Origin: Thiorhodovibrio winogradskyi
GTDB lineage: Bacteria; Pseudomonadota; Gammaproteobacteria; Chromatiales; Chromatiaceae
Direction: 5' to 3'
Assembly: GCF_036208045.1 (NCBI RefSeq)
Contig: NZ_CP121472.1
Location: 1,313,531-1,377,530, forward strand
Length of the DNA: 64,000 nt
Under the pieces are notes generated by a model. That model was not told the DNA's origin. It did no database searches and saw only the letters and a list, made by a program, of their open reading frames with translations. The translations under genes were made by a program, and so were the position numbers. Shown here in pieces: positions 47,720 to 57,643 of the stretch; position 1 is the first letter of the stretch, and the number at the start of each line of letters is the position of its first letter.

Positions 47720-47827
47720 CATACCATTACCCATATCTCCCGCCCCCCAGCGTCGCCCAGGGCTGGACACAGCTCCCGAGATCTGCTGAGTGCCGTCCCA
47801 TCATCATGACCGACGGGACGGAAAACA

Positions 47828-48643
47828 ATGGACCAAGGCATTCCAAGCCGCTTATGTGGGCGCCCCTTCAACGAAACCGACTTAGCGCGCATTCGCCACG
47901 AAATTGCGCTGGCGCAGCCGCCGCTGCGCGCGGAGATCGCCCGGCGGGTGTGTCGCGCGTTGGAGTGGACCGATCTCCAAGGCCACCCCAAGCTCATGAG
48001 CGCCCGCGTGGGGCTGCTGCGTCTGCATCGCGCCGGGCTCATCGAACTGCCACCGCCGAGCGGCGGCAATGGCAATGGGCGCCGATACCGCGCGCGCCCC
48101 GAGACTTGGCCCGAGCCGGTCCCGGTGTCCTGCCCGGTGCAGGCACTCAGCGGCTTGCACTTGGTGAGCGTCAGTGACCGACGTGCCTCGCACTGTTGGA
48201 ATAGCCTCATCGAATGCTACCACTACCTCGGCTACAGCCCACTGCCCGGTGCGCAGCTGCGCTACCTGATCCAGTTCGATGGCGGCCTGCTCGGCGCCAT
48301 CGGCTTTGGCGCGGCGGCCTGGAAAGTCGCCGCCCGCGACCGCTGGATTGGCTGGACGCCCGTCCAGCGCCAAGCGCAGCTGGGACGGGTGCTCAACAAC
48401 GCCCGCTTTCTGATTCTGCCCTGGGTGCAGGTCAAGCATCTCGCCTCCAAAGTGCTGGCCCTGGCCGCGCGGCAAGTCACCATCGACTTTCCCGCCCGCT
48501 ATGGCGAGCGCGTGGTGCTGCTGGAGACCTTCGTCGAAACCCCGCGCTTTGCCGGGACCTGCTACCGTGCCGCCAACTGGCACTATCTGGGCGAGACCAC
48601 CGGACGAGGCAAAACCGACCGCACCCATCAAGCCGCGCTGTAG
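47828..48643 (+). CDS. druA: DruA-like DUF4338 protein, frameshifted at its C-terminus
   Basis: The 271-residue product carries the DUF4338 fold: an N-terminal winged-helix-like part ('IRHEIALAQPPLRAEIARRV'), then 'CWNSLIECYHYLGYSPLPGA', 'IGWTPVQRQAQLGRVLNNAR', 'HLASKVLALAARQVTIDFPA' and 'YRAANWHYLGETTGRGKTDR'. DUF4338 is the DruA protein of Druantia systems and also occurs as a passenger beside IS4-like transposases, the case here. The frame stops at 48643, but another frame continues 'AVYVYPLAPEYRAALGVVA' to a TGA at 48710 that overlaps the transposase ATG. The original gene therefore probably ended there and has suffered a frameshift near 48620-48645. Confidence 0.75.
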   Translation: MDQGIPSRLCGRPFNETDLARIRHEIALAQPPLRAEIARRVCRALEWTDLQGHPKLMSARVGLLRLHRAGLIELPPPSGGNGNGRRYRARPETWPEPVPVSCPVQALSGLHLVSVSDRRASHCWNSLIECYHYLGYSPLPGAQLRYLIQFDGGLLGAIGFGAAAWKVAARDRWIGWTPVQRQAQLGRVLNNARFLILPWVQVKHLASKVLALAARQVTIDFPARYGERVVLLETFVETPRFAGTCYRAANWHYLGETTGRGKTDRTHQAAL

Positions 48644-48706
48644 CGCTTGTGCGGTCTATGTCTACCCGCTGGCGCCCGAGTACCGCGCCGCGTTGGGGGT
48701 GGTGGC

Positions 48707-49549
48707 ATGAGCGCGCCTGAATCGACATTGGCCGCGGGACTGAGCACCATCTCCCTGGGCGATCAACGCCTGAATCGGCGCGCCCAGCAGGTGATCGCTT
48801 CCCTCGGCGCCAAGCCGACACAGAGTATCCCCGGGGCTTGCAACGGCTGGTATGAGACCCGCGCGGCCTACCGGTTTTTCAATCATCCAAAAGTCACCGC
48901 CAAGCAGGTGCTCGCCCCTCATATCGCCTGTACTGAAGCACGCGTGCGCGAGTATCCCCGGGTCCTTTGCATCCAGGATACCAGCGAGGGAGACTTCACG
49001 ACCAAAAAGGGCATCGCCGGTCTGGGTCCGCTGAACTACGAAAGCCGCCATGGGATGTACATCCATCCCACCTTGGCGGTCACGCCCGAGCGCGTCGCGC
49101 TGGGGTTGCTCGACGTGCACACCTTCACCCGCGAGCCCGGCAGTCTGGGTCAGGACAAAGACCCGTTGCGCCCGCTGGAAGAAAGAGAGAGCGTGCGCTG
49201 GGTCGATGGCGACGCGCGCGTCAATGAGCTGGCCGAGACACTGATCATCGCCTGGCGGGTGCTCTACCTGACCATGCTCGGACGCGAGTGCCCGGAGATG
49301 CCCTGCGATGCGGTCTTTGCCGAGGAGGAATGGAAGGCGGTCTATCTGGTCACCCAACGCCAAGCGCCACCCGAGCAGCCGCCCCCACTCGATACCATGG
49401 TGCGCATGGTCGCCAGCCTCGGTGGCTTTCTCAACCGCAAATGCGATGGCTTTCCGGGGCCGAAGACGCTCTGGATCGGCTTGCAGCGCATCCCCGATTT
49501 TGTGCGGGCGCTGGAGGCCTACCGCAGCGTCGGGGAGAGTTATGGGTAA
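48707..49549 (+). pseudogene. IS4-family transposase with in-frame internal deletion
   Basis: The 280-residue product from the ATG at 48707 has a normal N-terminal DNA-binding part ('LGDQRLNRRAQQVIASLGAK', 'CNGWYETRAAYRFFNHPKVT') and the first catalytic Asp in 'VLCIQDTSEGDFTTKKGIAG'. After 'DGDARVNELAETL' it jumps directly to 'IIAWRVLYLTMLGRECPEMP', the C-terminal region of the family. About 190 residues, including the second catalytic Asp and the Glu of the YREK-type motif, are missing compared with Tn5-like transposases of about 450-480 residues, without loss of frame. Confidence 0.75.
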
Positions 49550-49638
49550 TGGTATGCCCGCTTGTAGGTCGAGACACGCTTGAGAAGGCTGGGATCAGTA
49601 GAGTTTTTCCGGAGGCAAAACGCAGTTGGTCGGTACTC

Positions 49639-50940
49639 ATGACGCGCGAAGTTGCAAAGGATCTACGACATTGGCTGGTCGAGCCGGATTTCGCTGCGAC
49701 GCAAAGGCTTCCGCTTGAACTTGATGAGAATCAGAAACGGCTCTCAAAGACACGGTCAGCATCTGGCTATCGCCGGATTAAAGGCCCTGCAGGCTCTGGC
49801 AAGTCACTTGTCCTCGCGGCAAGAACAGGGGAACTCTTATCGCAAGGGAAACATGTTCTCGTCGTAACCTTCAATCTCACGTTGCTCAATTACCTACAGG
49901 ACCTGACTGTTCGTTGTCCGGAATACCGGGGCCGTTCTCGAACTGATGCCACATGGCTGAATTTTCATGCTTGGTGCAAGCGGGTTTGTATCGACGCGGG
50001 TTTCCGAGAGGAGTACAACGCACTCTGGGACAGCGGAAACCTTAACGAAATCCTCACCATCTTGATGCCAGCGCTCGTCGATAAAGCCCTGAATGAGAAC
50101 AGCGCCGGCGTAGAGCATTTCGACGCTGTTCTGGTTGACGAAGGCCAAGACTTCCAGCTCAACTGGTGGAACTTGCTGCGTCGAGTCTGCTTGCCGGGCG
50201 GGGAGATGTGGCTTTCAGCGGATACGAGTCAGGACGTCTATGGTACGGCAAGCGCATGGACCGAGGAGGCGATGAATCACTCAGGTTTCGTCGGCCGTTG
50301 GGCGCGTCTTGGGCTCAGTTATCGATTACCACCTGTTGCCTTGAGATATGCCGCAGACTTCGCGCAACGGTACCTGCCACACCAGTTGCTTGATCTCCCG
50401 GATAACATACCTGACGGTAATGACGAGCTTGACTTTTACCCCTGTCAGCTCCGATGGGTGCAAGTTCGATCCGAGGATGCAGCAGCCCAATGTATCGAGG
50501 AGTTCCGCACGCTATTCCCAAAAGCGGAGCCCGATGTTCTTGCTATTACCGATGTTGTTTTTCTCTGTGATTCAAAACAGTTCGGTTACAACTTTGTCTG
50601 CAAGATTGGCATGAAAGGCGTGAAGTGCACGCACACTTTTACCAAGTCACCAGAAGAATGGAAAATTGAGCGTCAGCGGAAGCAGTATTTCTTCATGGGA
50701 GCGGAGAAAATCAAGGCAACGACCCTGCATAGTTTCAAGGGCTGGGAGTCACGGGCTCTGGTAATATTCGTTGATAGTCAACAGGGTCCGCAAGGTGCCA
50801 CATTACTCTATACCGGGCTTACTCGTTTAAAGCGGCATGTGTCAGGAAGTTTTTTGACGGTCGTTTGTGCGGACCAGCAGTATCGCGATTACGGAGCGAA
50901 CTGGCCTGAGTACTTGGATTTCACGGTCGAGTACCGCTAA
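49639..50940 (+). CDS. Superfamily I (UvrD-like) helicase, 5'-truncated by the IS
   Basis: Homologous sequence starts immediately outside the right IS repeat (49557, 'PLVGRDTLEKAGISRVFPEA'); the first ATG inside it is at 49639. Walker A is 'IKGPAGSGKSLVLAA', Walker B is 'DAVLVDEGQDFQLNWWNLL', and later motifs include 'LGLSYRLPPVALRYAADF' and 'KATTLHSFKGWESRALVIF' with 'LLYTGLTRLKRHV'. Complete relatives often carry an N-terminal NERD nuclease-like domain; that part is absent here. The frame is also continuous with out-of-frame IS sequence, producing a chimeric open frame from 49288. Probably inactive or altered. Confidence 0.7.
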   Translation: MTREVAKDLRHWLVEPDFAATQRLPLELDENQKRLSKTRSASGYRRIKGPAGSGKSLVLAARTGELLSQGKHVLVVTFNLTLLNYLQDLTVRCPEYRGRSRTDATWLNFHAWCKRVCIDAGFREEYNALWDSGNLNEILTILMPALVDKALNENSAGVEHFDAVLVDEGQDFQLNWWNLLRRVCLPGGEMWLSADTSQDVYGTASAWTEEAMNHSGFVGRWARLGLSYRLPPVALRYAADFAQRYLPHQLLDLPDNIPDGNDELDFYPCQLRWVQVRSEDAAAQCIEEFRTLFPKAEPDVLAITDVVFLCDSKQFGYNFVCKIGMKGVKCTHTFTKSPEEWKIERQRKQYFFMGAEKIKATTLHSFKGWESRALVIFVDSQQGPQGATLLYTGLTRLKRHVSGSFLTVVCADQQYRDYGANWPEYLDFTVEYR

Positions 50941-50999
50941 ACTAGATCGGAATCAAATTATATGTATTATAATTCTTGAGCCAGCAGTTATAAGTGAGG

Positions 51000-52463
51000 T
51001 TAATGAAATTCGAAATTCAAAAATGCCCCAGAAAAAGTGCTGTCCTGTTGCAGGATATATTCAAGTGATAACTGATCCCTGGGAATGTAAAATTTTTCAG
51101 GTCTTCTTCTAAGCAGTTTTCGCCATACCTCACGAGCCTCAGCGGTCATATTGAGGTGACTGTAAATGGATTCGTACAACACGCCAAGACATCTTAGGGC
51201 AATATAATGATCATGTTTCGCTGCACAGTGAAGAAGATCCAAACCGCGAATATTGTTTTTCTCTACACCTTTTCCCTCTAGATGCATCTTCCCCAGCAAA
51301 ACGATCCCATCAACGTATCCGAGGTCGGATGCTTGTTGAATCCACTCACAAGCAGTATCGAAGTTCTTTTCAAGATAAAAATGCGCCCCTAGCTGAAAGT
51401 TAAAATATCCTAGACTTTCCTCCATTTCTTTGTTCTGGAGTTCTTTTTCGGCGAGCTTTCCCAACCAAGTAAGGGCTTCTATTTTGTCTTGTCTAACATC
51501 TTTCCCGAAGTAGAAAGACTTCCAAAGAAAAGCCTGGGCCTCAGGATGTCCCTGTTTTGCCGCTTCCCGATGCCATTCAATAGCGTGCCTTAAATAATTT
51601 GGGTCTGTCGATATCGAGGCTATCTCCCGAATAATTGGCAATGTTTTGAAGCCACCTTTTCGTAAATAGTGCTCCGCAAGCTTGTATTGCGCTTCGCGAT
51701 GCCCTAACTTTGCCGGGCGAAGGTAACTTCTGTGAACGCAATCTGAGTAATGAGGATTATAAATTTCTTGATGGTACCGCGCGACTGTTTTATACCTTTC
51801 GTTCTCCCAGAACTGAGCGCATTGATACCAATCTTCTGAGCCTGCATCCTTACTATTAGGTTTCGTCATATTGAGTAGTGCGCGAAGTTGCGAAGTACTA
51901 ATATTTGAGAGTGCCAGTTCGCAAATTTGTGATGTTGCAAATTTGCCCCATTGTTTGGGCTCTAACTGCGTAATGTTCAGTAACTGGTTTAGATAGGAAA
52001 AATCACGCGAATTTTGAGCGTGTTCAAGAAAGAAATCTCCTATCAAAAATGTTTCTTTGCTGTATTGCTCCAATACCCAAGACCTCATAGAAGGACTCTC
52101 GACGATACGCGGATTTACCATTAACCCTTTGGGACTCCATTTTTCAGCAAATGCCCTCAGAATATCTAGACTCCAAGGAATCCCTAGGTTTTCAGACAAG
52201 AAAGTGAAATCGAGTTTCGTGGCGTATTGAATGACAAAACGCTTCGTCCAAGGAAGCGCTGGATTGCTAGAAAGTTCAGTCCAGTCCCATTCATCTTGGA
52301 AGTCGGAGATAATTTGCTCTGTCCAAGGCAAGGCTGAATTACTCGAAAGCCAACTCCAATCCCAGTTGTCTAGATATCTTTTAATAAGGTCGGAATTCCA
52401 TGGCAAGCCAGGATTAGCAGATAAGCCATGGGGCTTTCCTGCGTTAAGAAGAGAAGTGATCAT
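51000..52463 (-). CDS. W-D-W repeat and Sel1-like repeat protein (second half of a split gene)
   Basis: From the ATG at 52463 ('MITSLLNAGKPHGLSANPGL') the product is 487 residues; a TTG at 52502 is an alternative start. The N-terminus resumes the 25-residue repeat of the upstream gene at repeat position 18 and continues for four more copies (for example 'LPWNSDLIKRYLDNWDWSWL'). After a helical stretch come Sel1-like (TPR-type) repeats such as 'YKLAEHYLRKGG', 'HAIEWHREAAKQGHPEAQAF' and 'GIVLLGKMHLEGKGVEKNNI'. Base composition is clearly more AT-rich than the housekeeping genes. It lies 8 nt after the stop of the upstream gene and is probably coupled to it. Unknown function; protein-binding solenoid is inferred. 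Confidence 0.7.
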   Translation of the reverse strand: MITSLLNAGKPHGLSANPGLPWNSDLIKRYLDNWDWSWLSSNSALPWTEQIISDFQDEWDWTELSSNPALPWTKRFVIQYATKLDFTFLSENLGIPWSLDILRAFAEKWSPKGLMVNPRIVESPSMRSWVLEQYSKETFLIGDFFLEHAQNSRDFSYLNQLLNITQLEPKQWGKFATSQICELALSNISTSQLRALLNMTKPNSKDAGSEDWYQCAQFWENERYKTVARYHQEIYNPHYSDCVHRSYLRPAKLGHREAQYKLAEHYLRKGGFKTLPIIREIASISTDPNYLRHAIEWHREAAKQGHPEAQAFLWKSFYFGKDVRQDKIEALTWLGKLAEKELQNKEMEESLGYFNFQLGAHFYLEKNFDTACEWIQQASDLGYVDGIVLLGKMHLEGKGVEKNNIRGLDLLHCAAKHDHYIALRCLGVLYESIYSHLNMTAEAREVWRKLLRRRPEKFYIPRDQLSLEYILQQDSTFSGAFLNFEFH

Positions 52464-53049
52464 GCGATATTCACCAATCCCATTTCTCTGCGTATTTTTC
52501 AATCAAGTGCGAAGTCCACGTCACAGAGAGATTATCTGACAGTGCGTAAAAGTCTACGTGCTTTTGGTAAAAAGCTATCAGATCCTCCCGCCATGGCAAT
52601 GCCGTATTGCTGCAGAGCCAAAACCAATCCCAGCGGGCTTTGTAGCGCTCAATAAGTTCGGCAGTCCATGGTAACGATTGATTCCCGGAAAGGACTTGCC
52701 AGTCCCATAGTTCAGAGAATCGTGAGATTAATGAATCGCTCCAAGGCAGGTTTCTATTGTCGGAAAGCGCCTCCCAGTCCCAAAGCTTAGAAAACTCTGA
52801 AATTAAGGATTCGTCCCATGGCAGGTGTTCATTCTCGGAAAGTGCTGACCAATGCAGTTTCTTTTGATATTTCTTCAGCAAATTGGCCGACCAATCGACA
52901 TTCGGGTTGCTGCTGATAAATGGCCAATAAACACGGTCGATATGCCGATCAAGCAGACTTTCCGACCAAAAAATGTGTTTATTCAACGCCAAGGCAGCCC
53001 AGTCCCATCGATCTTTGTACTCGGACAGAAGGGATTCACTCAGTGGTGC
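52107..53049 (-). repeat. Array of about twelve 25-residue W-D-W repeats across two genes
   Basis: The protein-level repeat has consensus L-P-W-x(3)-L-I-x(2)-[FY]-x(3)-W-D-W-x(2)-L-S-x-N-x(2), 25 residues per unit. Seven full units and 17 residues of an eighth lie in the 685-residue protein (52474-53049). The last 8 residues of that unit plus four more units lie in the downstream protein (52107-52430). The copies are diverged at DNA level, so this is an old array. Confidence 0.85.
52431..52473 (-). other. 43-nt segment interrupting the repeat register
   Basis: These 43 nt separate Trp17 of one repeat unit from residue 18 of the same unit. They contain the stop codon of the upstream gene (52471-52473) and the ATG of the downstream one (52463). 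Removing exactly this segment restores one continuous frame and repeat phase. Confidence 0.75.
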
Positions 53050-54528
53050 GTACAAGGAAGCAGCAATCGTAAAGCGGCGGGGCACTTGTTCAAATACGCG
53101 GGTCAACAAAGACATGGCCTCGCGTTCACGTCGGGCGGCGAGTCCGGTGTCGAAAGCCTTACTGCAGTTGAGCTCAAGCTCGGGACAGAGCGTTTCGACC
53201 AGTTCGCACAGTAGATGGCGAAAGTCGGAGTCGACCTCAAAGGCTTCGTTGAGCTTGGTATCCTTCGCTAAGTTTGAAAGAAAATGTTGGATCAGGCTGT
53301 ATCCTTCTGGCGATGAGGTAGAAAGTTCCCTGAGCGCACACCAGGAACTGACTGCCCGCTCAAGAACTTCCTGTGCCGGTCGTCGGTCAGCTAAGCCGAG
53401 CATCGTCTTCGCAAGTTGGGCCAATAGAATTGGCGTCTCAATCGGGCGGTCAGCGATCAACGCCTGGTAGGTAGTCGAATACTGGCCGAGGATTTCGTTT
53501 AACCCTTGTCCAAGGTTTTTCTCGGCGGTCAGTAGCTTTGGCAAGGCATTTGGCAGTTGCGGGGTGCGTTCCCAATAACTCGCGAAGTAAAGGTCAGCGA
53601 CCCAGCCTATGGCGAGGCAGCTCCAGGTGATCAAGGGCGTTTGGATCTCCGCGTAGTCCTCTGCTTCCAGTTCGAAGGCTGGGAGTGTGATATCGGCGAG
53701 ATTCACCCCAGCGGCTTGCAAGGCATCCTCTTGTTCGATGCGCTTGAGATTCTTGGCTCGGATGCCTCCGAAGCGTTGATCAGCCTCTTCGGGCGAGTCG
53801 GCAAGCCCCGCGCTGATGAGCTTGTCGCGGGCTGCCTTCCACTGCGTGGCTCGCCGCCTTGCGGATGTTTCCAGTTCGGAGCGAATATCGAATTGAAGAA
53901 CCGTGTCGTAACGATACTGGGAATCCGCTGGTCCCCATGCCGCCAAATTCAGCGAGAGGGATTCGCCGTTCGATAGAGCCTGCATCTCAAGGACCAGGGT
54001 TGGTTCGGACTGGAGGCGCGCGTGCAATGCCTTAATGGATGCAGCCCCCTGAAAATTCCCATCGCGCCAAGCCCCGTCGAGTAACTCAACCGGGCGTTCC
54101 GAGCTGTTAAAGCCATAGTATTCGGTGACAAAGGTGCGCAGAGCCGGCCGCAGCGAACCTTCCAGGTCGAACATCAAATGCTTGGGAGGCGAAATCAAAA
54201 CCCGCAGCGGAACTGGGCCGCTCGCGACAGCCGTTTTCAGAATCTGGGAAGGAAACAAGCGCAGCGGCCAGTGATCCAGAACCTTCTGGTTTTCCTGCAG
54301 GTCCAGCGCGCTTTGTCGTTGCTGTGCGGCAAGTTCCCAGTCATGCGCGCGGCTTTGTGCGGCTTGGTGTCGCTCCTCCTCGCATCTGGCGCGGAACAGC
54401 TCGCGGTCAAAACTCTGATGTAATAGGGATTGTTCGTGCCGCTCGCCCTGTTTCCGTCGTCCCTGGAACTTGCCACTCATGTTGGCGGCAAAATTCACCA
54501 GAGCCATGAGGCTAAAAAGCTCCATCAT
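52471..54528 (-). CDS. Large repeat protein coupled to res (first half of a split gene)
   Basis: The 685-residue product begins '[20 protein letters not shown]', then a Gln/Arg/Glu-rich coiled coil (about residues 20-85), then a region of about 400 residues with no family I recognise ('[20 protein letters not shown]', '[20 protein letters not shown]'). It ends in seven and two-thirds copies of the 25-residue W-D-W repeat. Its ATG overlaps the res stop (ATGA at 54525-54528), so it is translated with the restriction subunit. The stop falls within a repeat unit. A partner, sensor or regulator of the restriction complex is inferred from the coupling only. Confidence 0.75.
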   Translation of the reverse strand: MMELFSLMALVNFAANMSGKFQGRRKQGERHEQSLLHQSFDRELFRARCEEERHQAAQSRAHDWELAAQQRQSALDLQENQKVLDHWPLRLFPSQILKTAVASGPVPLRVLISPPKHLMFDLEGSLRPALRTFVTEYYGFNSSERPVELLDGAWRDGNFQGAASIKALHARLQSEPTLVLEMQALSNGESLSLNLAAWGPADSQYRYDTVLQFDIRSELETSARRRATQWKAARDKLISAGLADSPEEADQRFGGIRAKNLKRIEQEDALQAAGVNLADITLPAFELEAEDYAEIQTPLITWSCLAIGWVADLYFASYWERTPQLPNALPKLLTAEKNLGQGLNEILGQYSTTYQALIADRPIETPILLAQLAKTMLGLADRRPAQEVLERAVSSWCALRELSTSSPEGYSLIQHFLSNLAKDTKLNEAFEVDSDFRHLLCELVETLCPELELNCSKAFDTGLAARREREAMSLLTRVFEQVPRRFTIAASLYAPLSESLLSEYKDRWDWAALALNKHIFWSESLLDRHIDRVYWPFISSNPNVDWSANLLKKYQKKLHWSALSENEHLPWDESLISEFSKLWDWEALSDNRNLPWSDSLISRFSELWDWQVLSGNQSLPWTAELIERYKARWDWFWLCSNTALPWREDLIAFYQKHVDFYALSDNLSVTWTSHLIEKYAEKWDW

Positions 54529-57500
54529 CCAACCTGCCGAGCGCCCACGACATCCATCAACCGCCCATAATCCGTCACCACGTCATACCTCACGGGGGTG
54601 TCCCCAACCTGCCGGGCCAGCTCGGCGAAGAACTTCCGTGCGCAGTCGATCTTGGTGTTCTCGATGCCGCGCAGTGCCAGACTCGACATGCTGCCCTTGG
54701 TCTCGGCGACAAAGTAGATGTGCTTCACCTTGCCTTGGTCGAAGGCGATGGCCCAGTCGGGGTTGTAGTCACCAACCGGGGTGGGAATTAGGAAGCCGCG
54801 TGGGAGTTTGGCGTAGACAGTCACCTCCTGCGCGGTATCCAGCGCTTGGACGAACGCGCGCTCGACCTCGGAGTCGGGCATCACATAATCGTAGATATGG
54901 CGTTTGAGCTTCTCGGTGGCGCGGGAGAAGTCGTTGCCGGTCTGCCCGGCGGTGAAGATGTCGGTGTCGTAGTGCTCGTTGATGGCGTCGTAGGTGAGAC
55001 GCTCGATCATCACCGTGGCTTTTTGCTCGCGGATCAAGCGCGTTGCCTCGGTGATGAACTGCTCCGGGTTCTGGCGGTATTGCGCGAAGACGCTGGGCTC
55101 GATCTCGGTGAGAATGCGCGCGACCGTCTGGCGCGTCAGGTCGGCGGCTTCAGCAATCTTGCCGAGCAGATCGTAGGCAATGGCTGAGTGGGCGCTCGCG
55201 CCGGTTTCGGTCAGGCTTTCACCCACCTTGAAGGAGCGGCCTGCGCGCAGGTCATCGTCGGTCATGCTCTCGACTTGGGTGCCGCGCTGAATCAGATACT
55301 TGATGGGCGTGACGCGCAACTCTTTGTTGAGGATGGGCACGCTCTTCTTGATCAGCTCTTCGCTGTCGAAGTCCACCCGGTAGACGGCTTTTTGGTTGAT
55401 GCGCCGCCATAGCTCCTGGAACGCGCGCTTGTCGAAGTTCTGGTTCAGCGGGTTGGTACTTGGCTTGCGGGCATCGCCCGGCATCGGCAGGCTGGCACCG
55501 CTGAAGACGCTGTCAACCAGGCCCAGCACCGGCTCGGTATAGGACTGCAAGCTCGCCGGCAGCTCGGCCAGGGTGCCGGTGGCGCGGGCTTGGTGGTAGG
55601 GCTCGGCGATGTGGTCGTCATTGTCGACATAGCCGTTGCTGATCAAATAGCGGTGCAGCTCGCGCGCCATCTCCGCTGTCATCTCAACTGCGCCTGCGTC
55701 GGTGGCGAGTTGTTTACCGGTGAAATAAGCCTCGTTCGCCTGGCGCGGTCGGGCACTCAGCCCATCGGCGATTTCCTGTTGCAGGCCGGAGACGAAGTCG
55801 CGGTAGCTCTCGCTGGCGACCACCGTTAGCACATTGATGCGATGCACCTCGGCCGGATGGTCGGCACGCTCACCCTGCCGATCCACCGCGATGCGCAGAC
55901 CGCGCCCGACTTCCTGCCGTCGCGAAATGCTGCTGTCGCTCTGTTTGAGCATGCACATCACAAACACATTCGGGTTGTCCCAACCCTCGCGCAGCGCCGA
56001 ATGGGAGAAGATGAAGCGCGTCGGTTCCTCGAACGACAGCAACTGTTCCTTGTTCTTCAGAATCAGATCATAGGCGGTCACATCGTCGGACAGGCCCTTG
56101 TCCGTGCCGCGCTTGGCCACGTCCGGGTCCGCCAGGCGGTTTTTCTTGTCGATGGCGAAATAGCCATCGTGGGTTCCGCTGGCTGGAATGCCTTGCAGAT
56201 ACTGGTGATAGCCGGGGCTGTCGAAGTCGAACCGCCCCAGTGTCTCTGCCTTCAGCTGCTCATACTCGTCCTCGAACAGGCGCGCATACGCGCCTTTCTC
56301 ATCCGGCTGGCTGTAATCCCGGTACTTGGCCACCTCGTCGATGAAGAACAGCGACAGCACCTTGATGCCCTTGGCAAACAGCTGCTCCTCGCGCTGCAAG
56401 TGGGCGCGGATGGTCTCGCGAATCTGCAAGCGGCGGATGTCGCCCTCGGTCACATCGCCTATCGCTTCGCCCAGCCCCAGTACCACGCCGTTGCTGAACT
56501 CCAGCGTGCCGCTGCGGGCGTCGATCTGGCTGACGCTGAAGCCCTGATACTGGTCGAGCTCGCGCGACAGCGCAAAGAGATTGGACCCGCGCTCCAGCCG
56601 CCGGGGCTGGCGGCGAATCTGGCCGGACTTCTGGCGCACTTCCATATCGACGCGCGCCACCGGAGCCGCGTCTTTCGACACCTCGATATCGTTCAGATGC
56701 AGATAGGCGCTCACCCCCTCGATGCCGCGCACCTGAATGCCCGAGACCTGAATTTTCTTCACCAGCTTCTGCTGGTAGGCATCCACCGCATCAAGCCGAT
56801 GCACCTTGTTGTGCTCGCTTTTGTGGGTGGCGGAGTAGCGCAGCACCATCAGTGCCTGGAACTGCGGCAGGGCTTTCTTGGTCGCCGGCCCTTCCATCTT
56901 CTGCGGCTCATCCAGAATCAGAATCGGGCGGTTGCGCGCGATCACATCAATCGGCTTGCGCGATTGGAAGTCATCCAGCTCATCATAGATGCGCCGGTTC
57001 TCCTTGCCGGTGGCGTTGAACGCCTGGACGTTGATCACCATCACATTGATGCCGGCGTCGCTCGAGAAGCTCTCGATCTCATGCAGGCGCTTGGAGTTGT
57101 AGGTGAAAAACCGTGCCTTGCGGTGATAGCTCTGGGCGAAGTGCTCGGCGGTGATCGCCAGCGATTTCTGAACCCCCTCGCGAATCGCAATGCTGGGCAC
57201 CATGATGATGAACTTCGACCAGCCATACTCCTCGTACAGCTCGAAGATGGTCTTCAAGTAGACGTAGGTCTTGCCGGTGCCGGTTTCCATCTCGATGTCG
57301 AGGTTGATCTTGCCGCCCGCGCTGGGGACCAGATGGTCGGAGAGAATCAGGTTCTGGCGCTTTTGCACCGCCCGAATGTTTTCCAGTACATCCACCGTCG
57401 GCGCGATCTCGGCGTTGCGAAAGCCCTCGCTGGTTAGTTGCAGCTGATCCAAGCGACCGGGGTCGATGCGATAGCGCGCCGGATCGGCCTTCGGCTGGCC

Positions 57501-57569
57501 GCGAAAGCAGTCCACCACCGCCTGCACGGCTTCGGTCTGGTAGGGTTGGACTTTGAATTTGATCTTCAT
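54525..57569 (-). CDS. res: Type III-like restriction subunit Res (helicase-nuclease)
   Basis: The 1014-residue product is a superfamily II DEAD-like translocase with a C-terminal nuclease. The Q-motif-like start is '[16 protein letters not shown]', Walker A is '[12 protein letters not shown]' (95-101), Walker B is 'LILDEPQKM' with DEPQ at 220-223, and helicase domain 2 has '[20 protein letters not shown]' and '[13 protein letters not shown]'. Near the C-terminus '[12 protein letters not shown]...FVAETKG' fits a PD...ExK nuclease. Res subunits translocate on DNA and cleave with Mod. It lies after mod with a toxin-antitoxin pair between, and overlaps the repeat-protein gene by ATGA. Confidence 0.92.
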   Translation of the reverse strand: MKIKFKVQPYQTEAVQAVVDCFRGQPKADPARYRIDPGRLDQLQLTSEGFRNAEIAPTVDVLENIRAVQKRQNLILSDHLVPSAGGKINLDIEMETGTGKTYVYLKTIFELYEEYGWSKFIIMVPSIAIREGVQKSLAITAEHFAQSYHRKARFFTYNSKRLHEIESFSSDAGINVMVINVQAFNATGKENRRIYDELDDFQSRKPIDVIARNRPILILDEPQKMEGPATKKALPQFQALMVLRYSATHKSEHNKVHRLDAVDAYQQKLVKKIQVSGIQVRGIEGVSAYLHLNDIEVSKDAAPVARVDMEVRQKSGQIRRQPRRLERGSNLFALSRELDQYQGFSVSQIDARSGTLEFSNGVVLGLGEAIGDVTEGDIRRLQIRETIRAHLQREEQLFAKGIKVLSLFFIDEVAKYRDYSQPDEKGAYARLFEDEYEQLKAETLGRFDFDSPGYHQYLQGIPASGTHDGYFAIDKKNRLADPDVAKRGTDKGLSDDVTAYDLILKNKEQLLSFEEPTRFIFSHSALREGWDNPNVFVMCMLKQSDSSISRRQEVGRGLRIAVDRQGERADHPAEVHRINVLTVVASESYRDFVSGLQQEIADGLSARPRQANEAYFTGKQLATDAGAVEMTAEMARELHRYLISNGYVDNDDHIAEPYHQARATGTLAELPASLQSYTEPVLGLVDSVFSGASLPMPGDARKPSTNPLNQNFDKRAFQELWRRINQKAVYRVDFDSEELIKKSVPILNKELRVTPIKYLIQRGTQVESMTDDDLRAGRSFKVGESLTETGASAHSAIAYDLLGKIAEAADLTRQTVARILTEIEPSVFAQYRQNPEQFITEATRLIREQKATVMIERLTYDAINEHYDTDIFTAGQTGNDFSRATEKLKRHIYDYVMPDSEVERAFVQALDTAQEVTVYAKLPRGFLIPTPVGDYNPDWAIAFDQGKVKHIYFVAETKGSMSSLALRGIENTKIDCARKFFAELARQVGDTPVRYDVVTDYGRLMDVVGARQVG

Positions 57570-57643
57570 ATCAGTTGCTTGCTCGACGAAGCCTCCGAGA
57601 GTTCCCGAATGCGCGGCGGCCCGGGACCTTTACACTCCCCGGG

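Larger units (their letters stand above)
47720..49556 (+). mobile_element. IS4-like insertion sequence with DruA (DUF4338) passenger, internally deleted
   Basis: Terminal inverted repeats CATACCATTACCCATATCTC (47720-47739) and its reverse complement with one mismatch (49537-49556) enclose druA and a Tn5-like IS4-family transposase on the same strand. The transposase stop lies inside the right repeat, as is usual. The 9 nt outside each end differ (GGTTCCATC, CCCGCTTGT), so there is no target duplication. The element is 1837 bp and lacks the central part of the transposase, so it is probably immobile on its own. Confidence 0.8.

Noticed and set aside
47828-48643. A Druantia defence system
   Set aside because: Only DruA is present. 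None of the other Druantia genes (such as the very large DruE helicase) lie nearby, and the gene sits within IS inverted repeats beside a transposase.
55842-57437. Long plus-strand open frame of 531 codons opposite res
   Set aside because: It is the mirror of a GC-rich coding sequence; its translation is His/Leu/Val-rich with no recognisable motifs, while the minus strand encodes clear helicase motifs.
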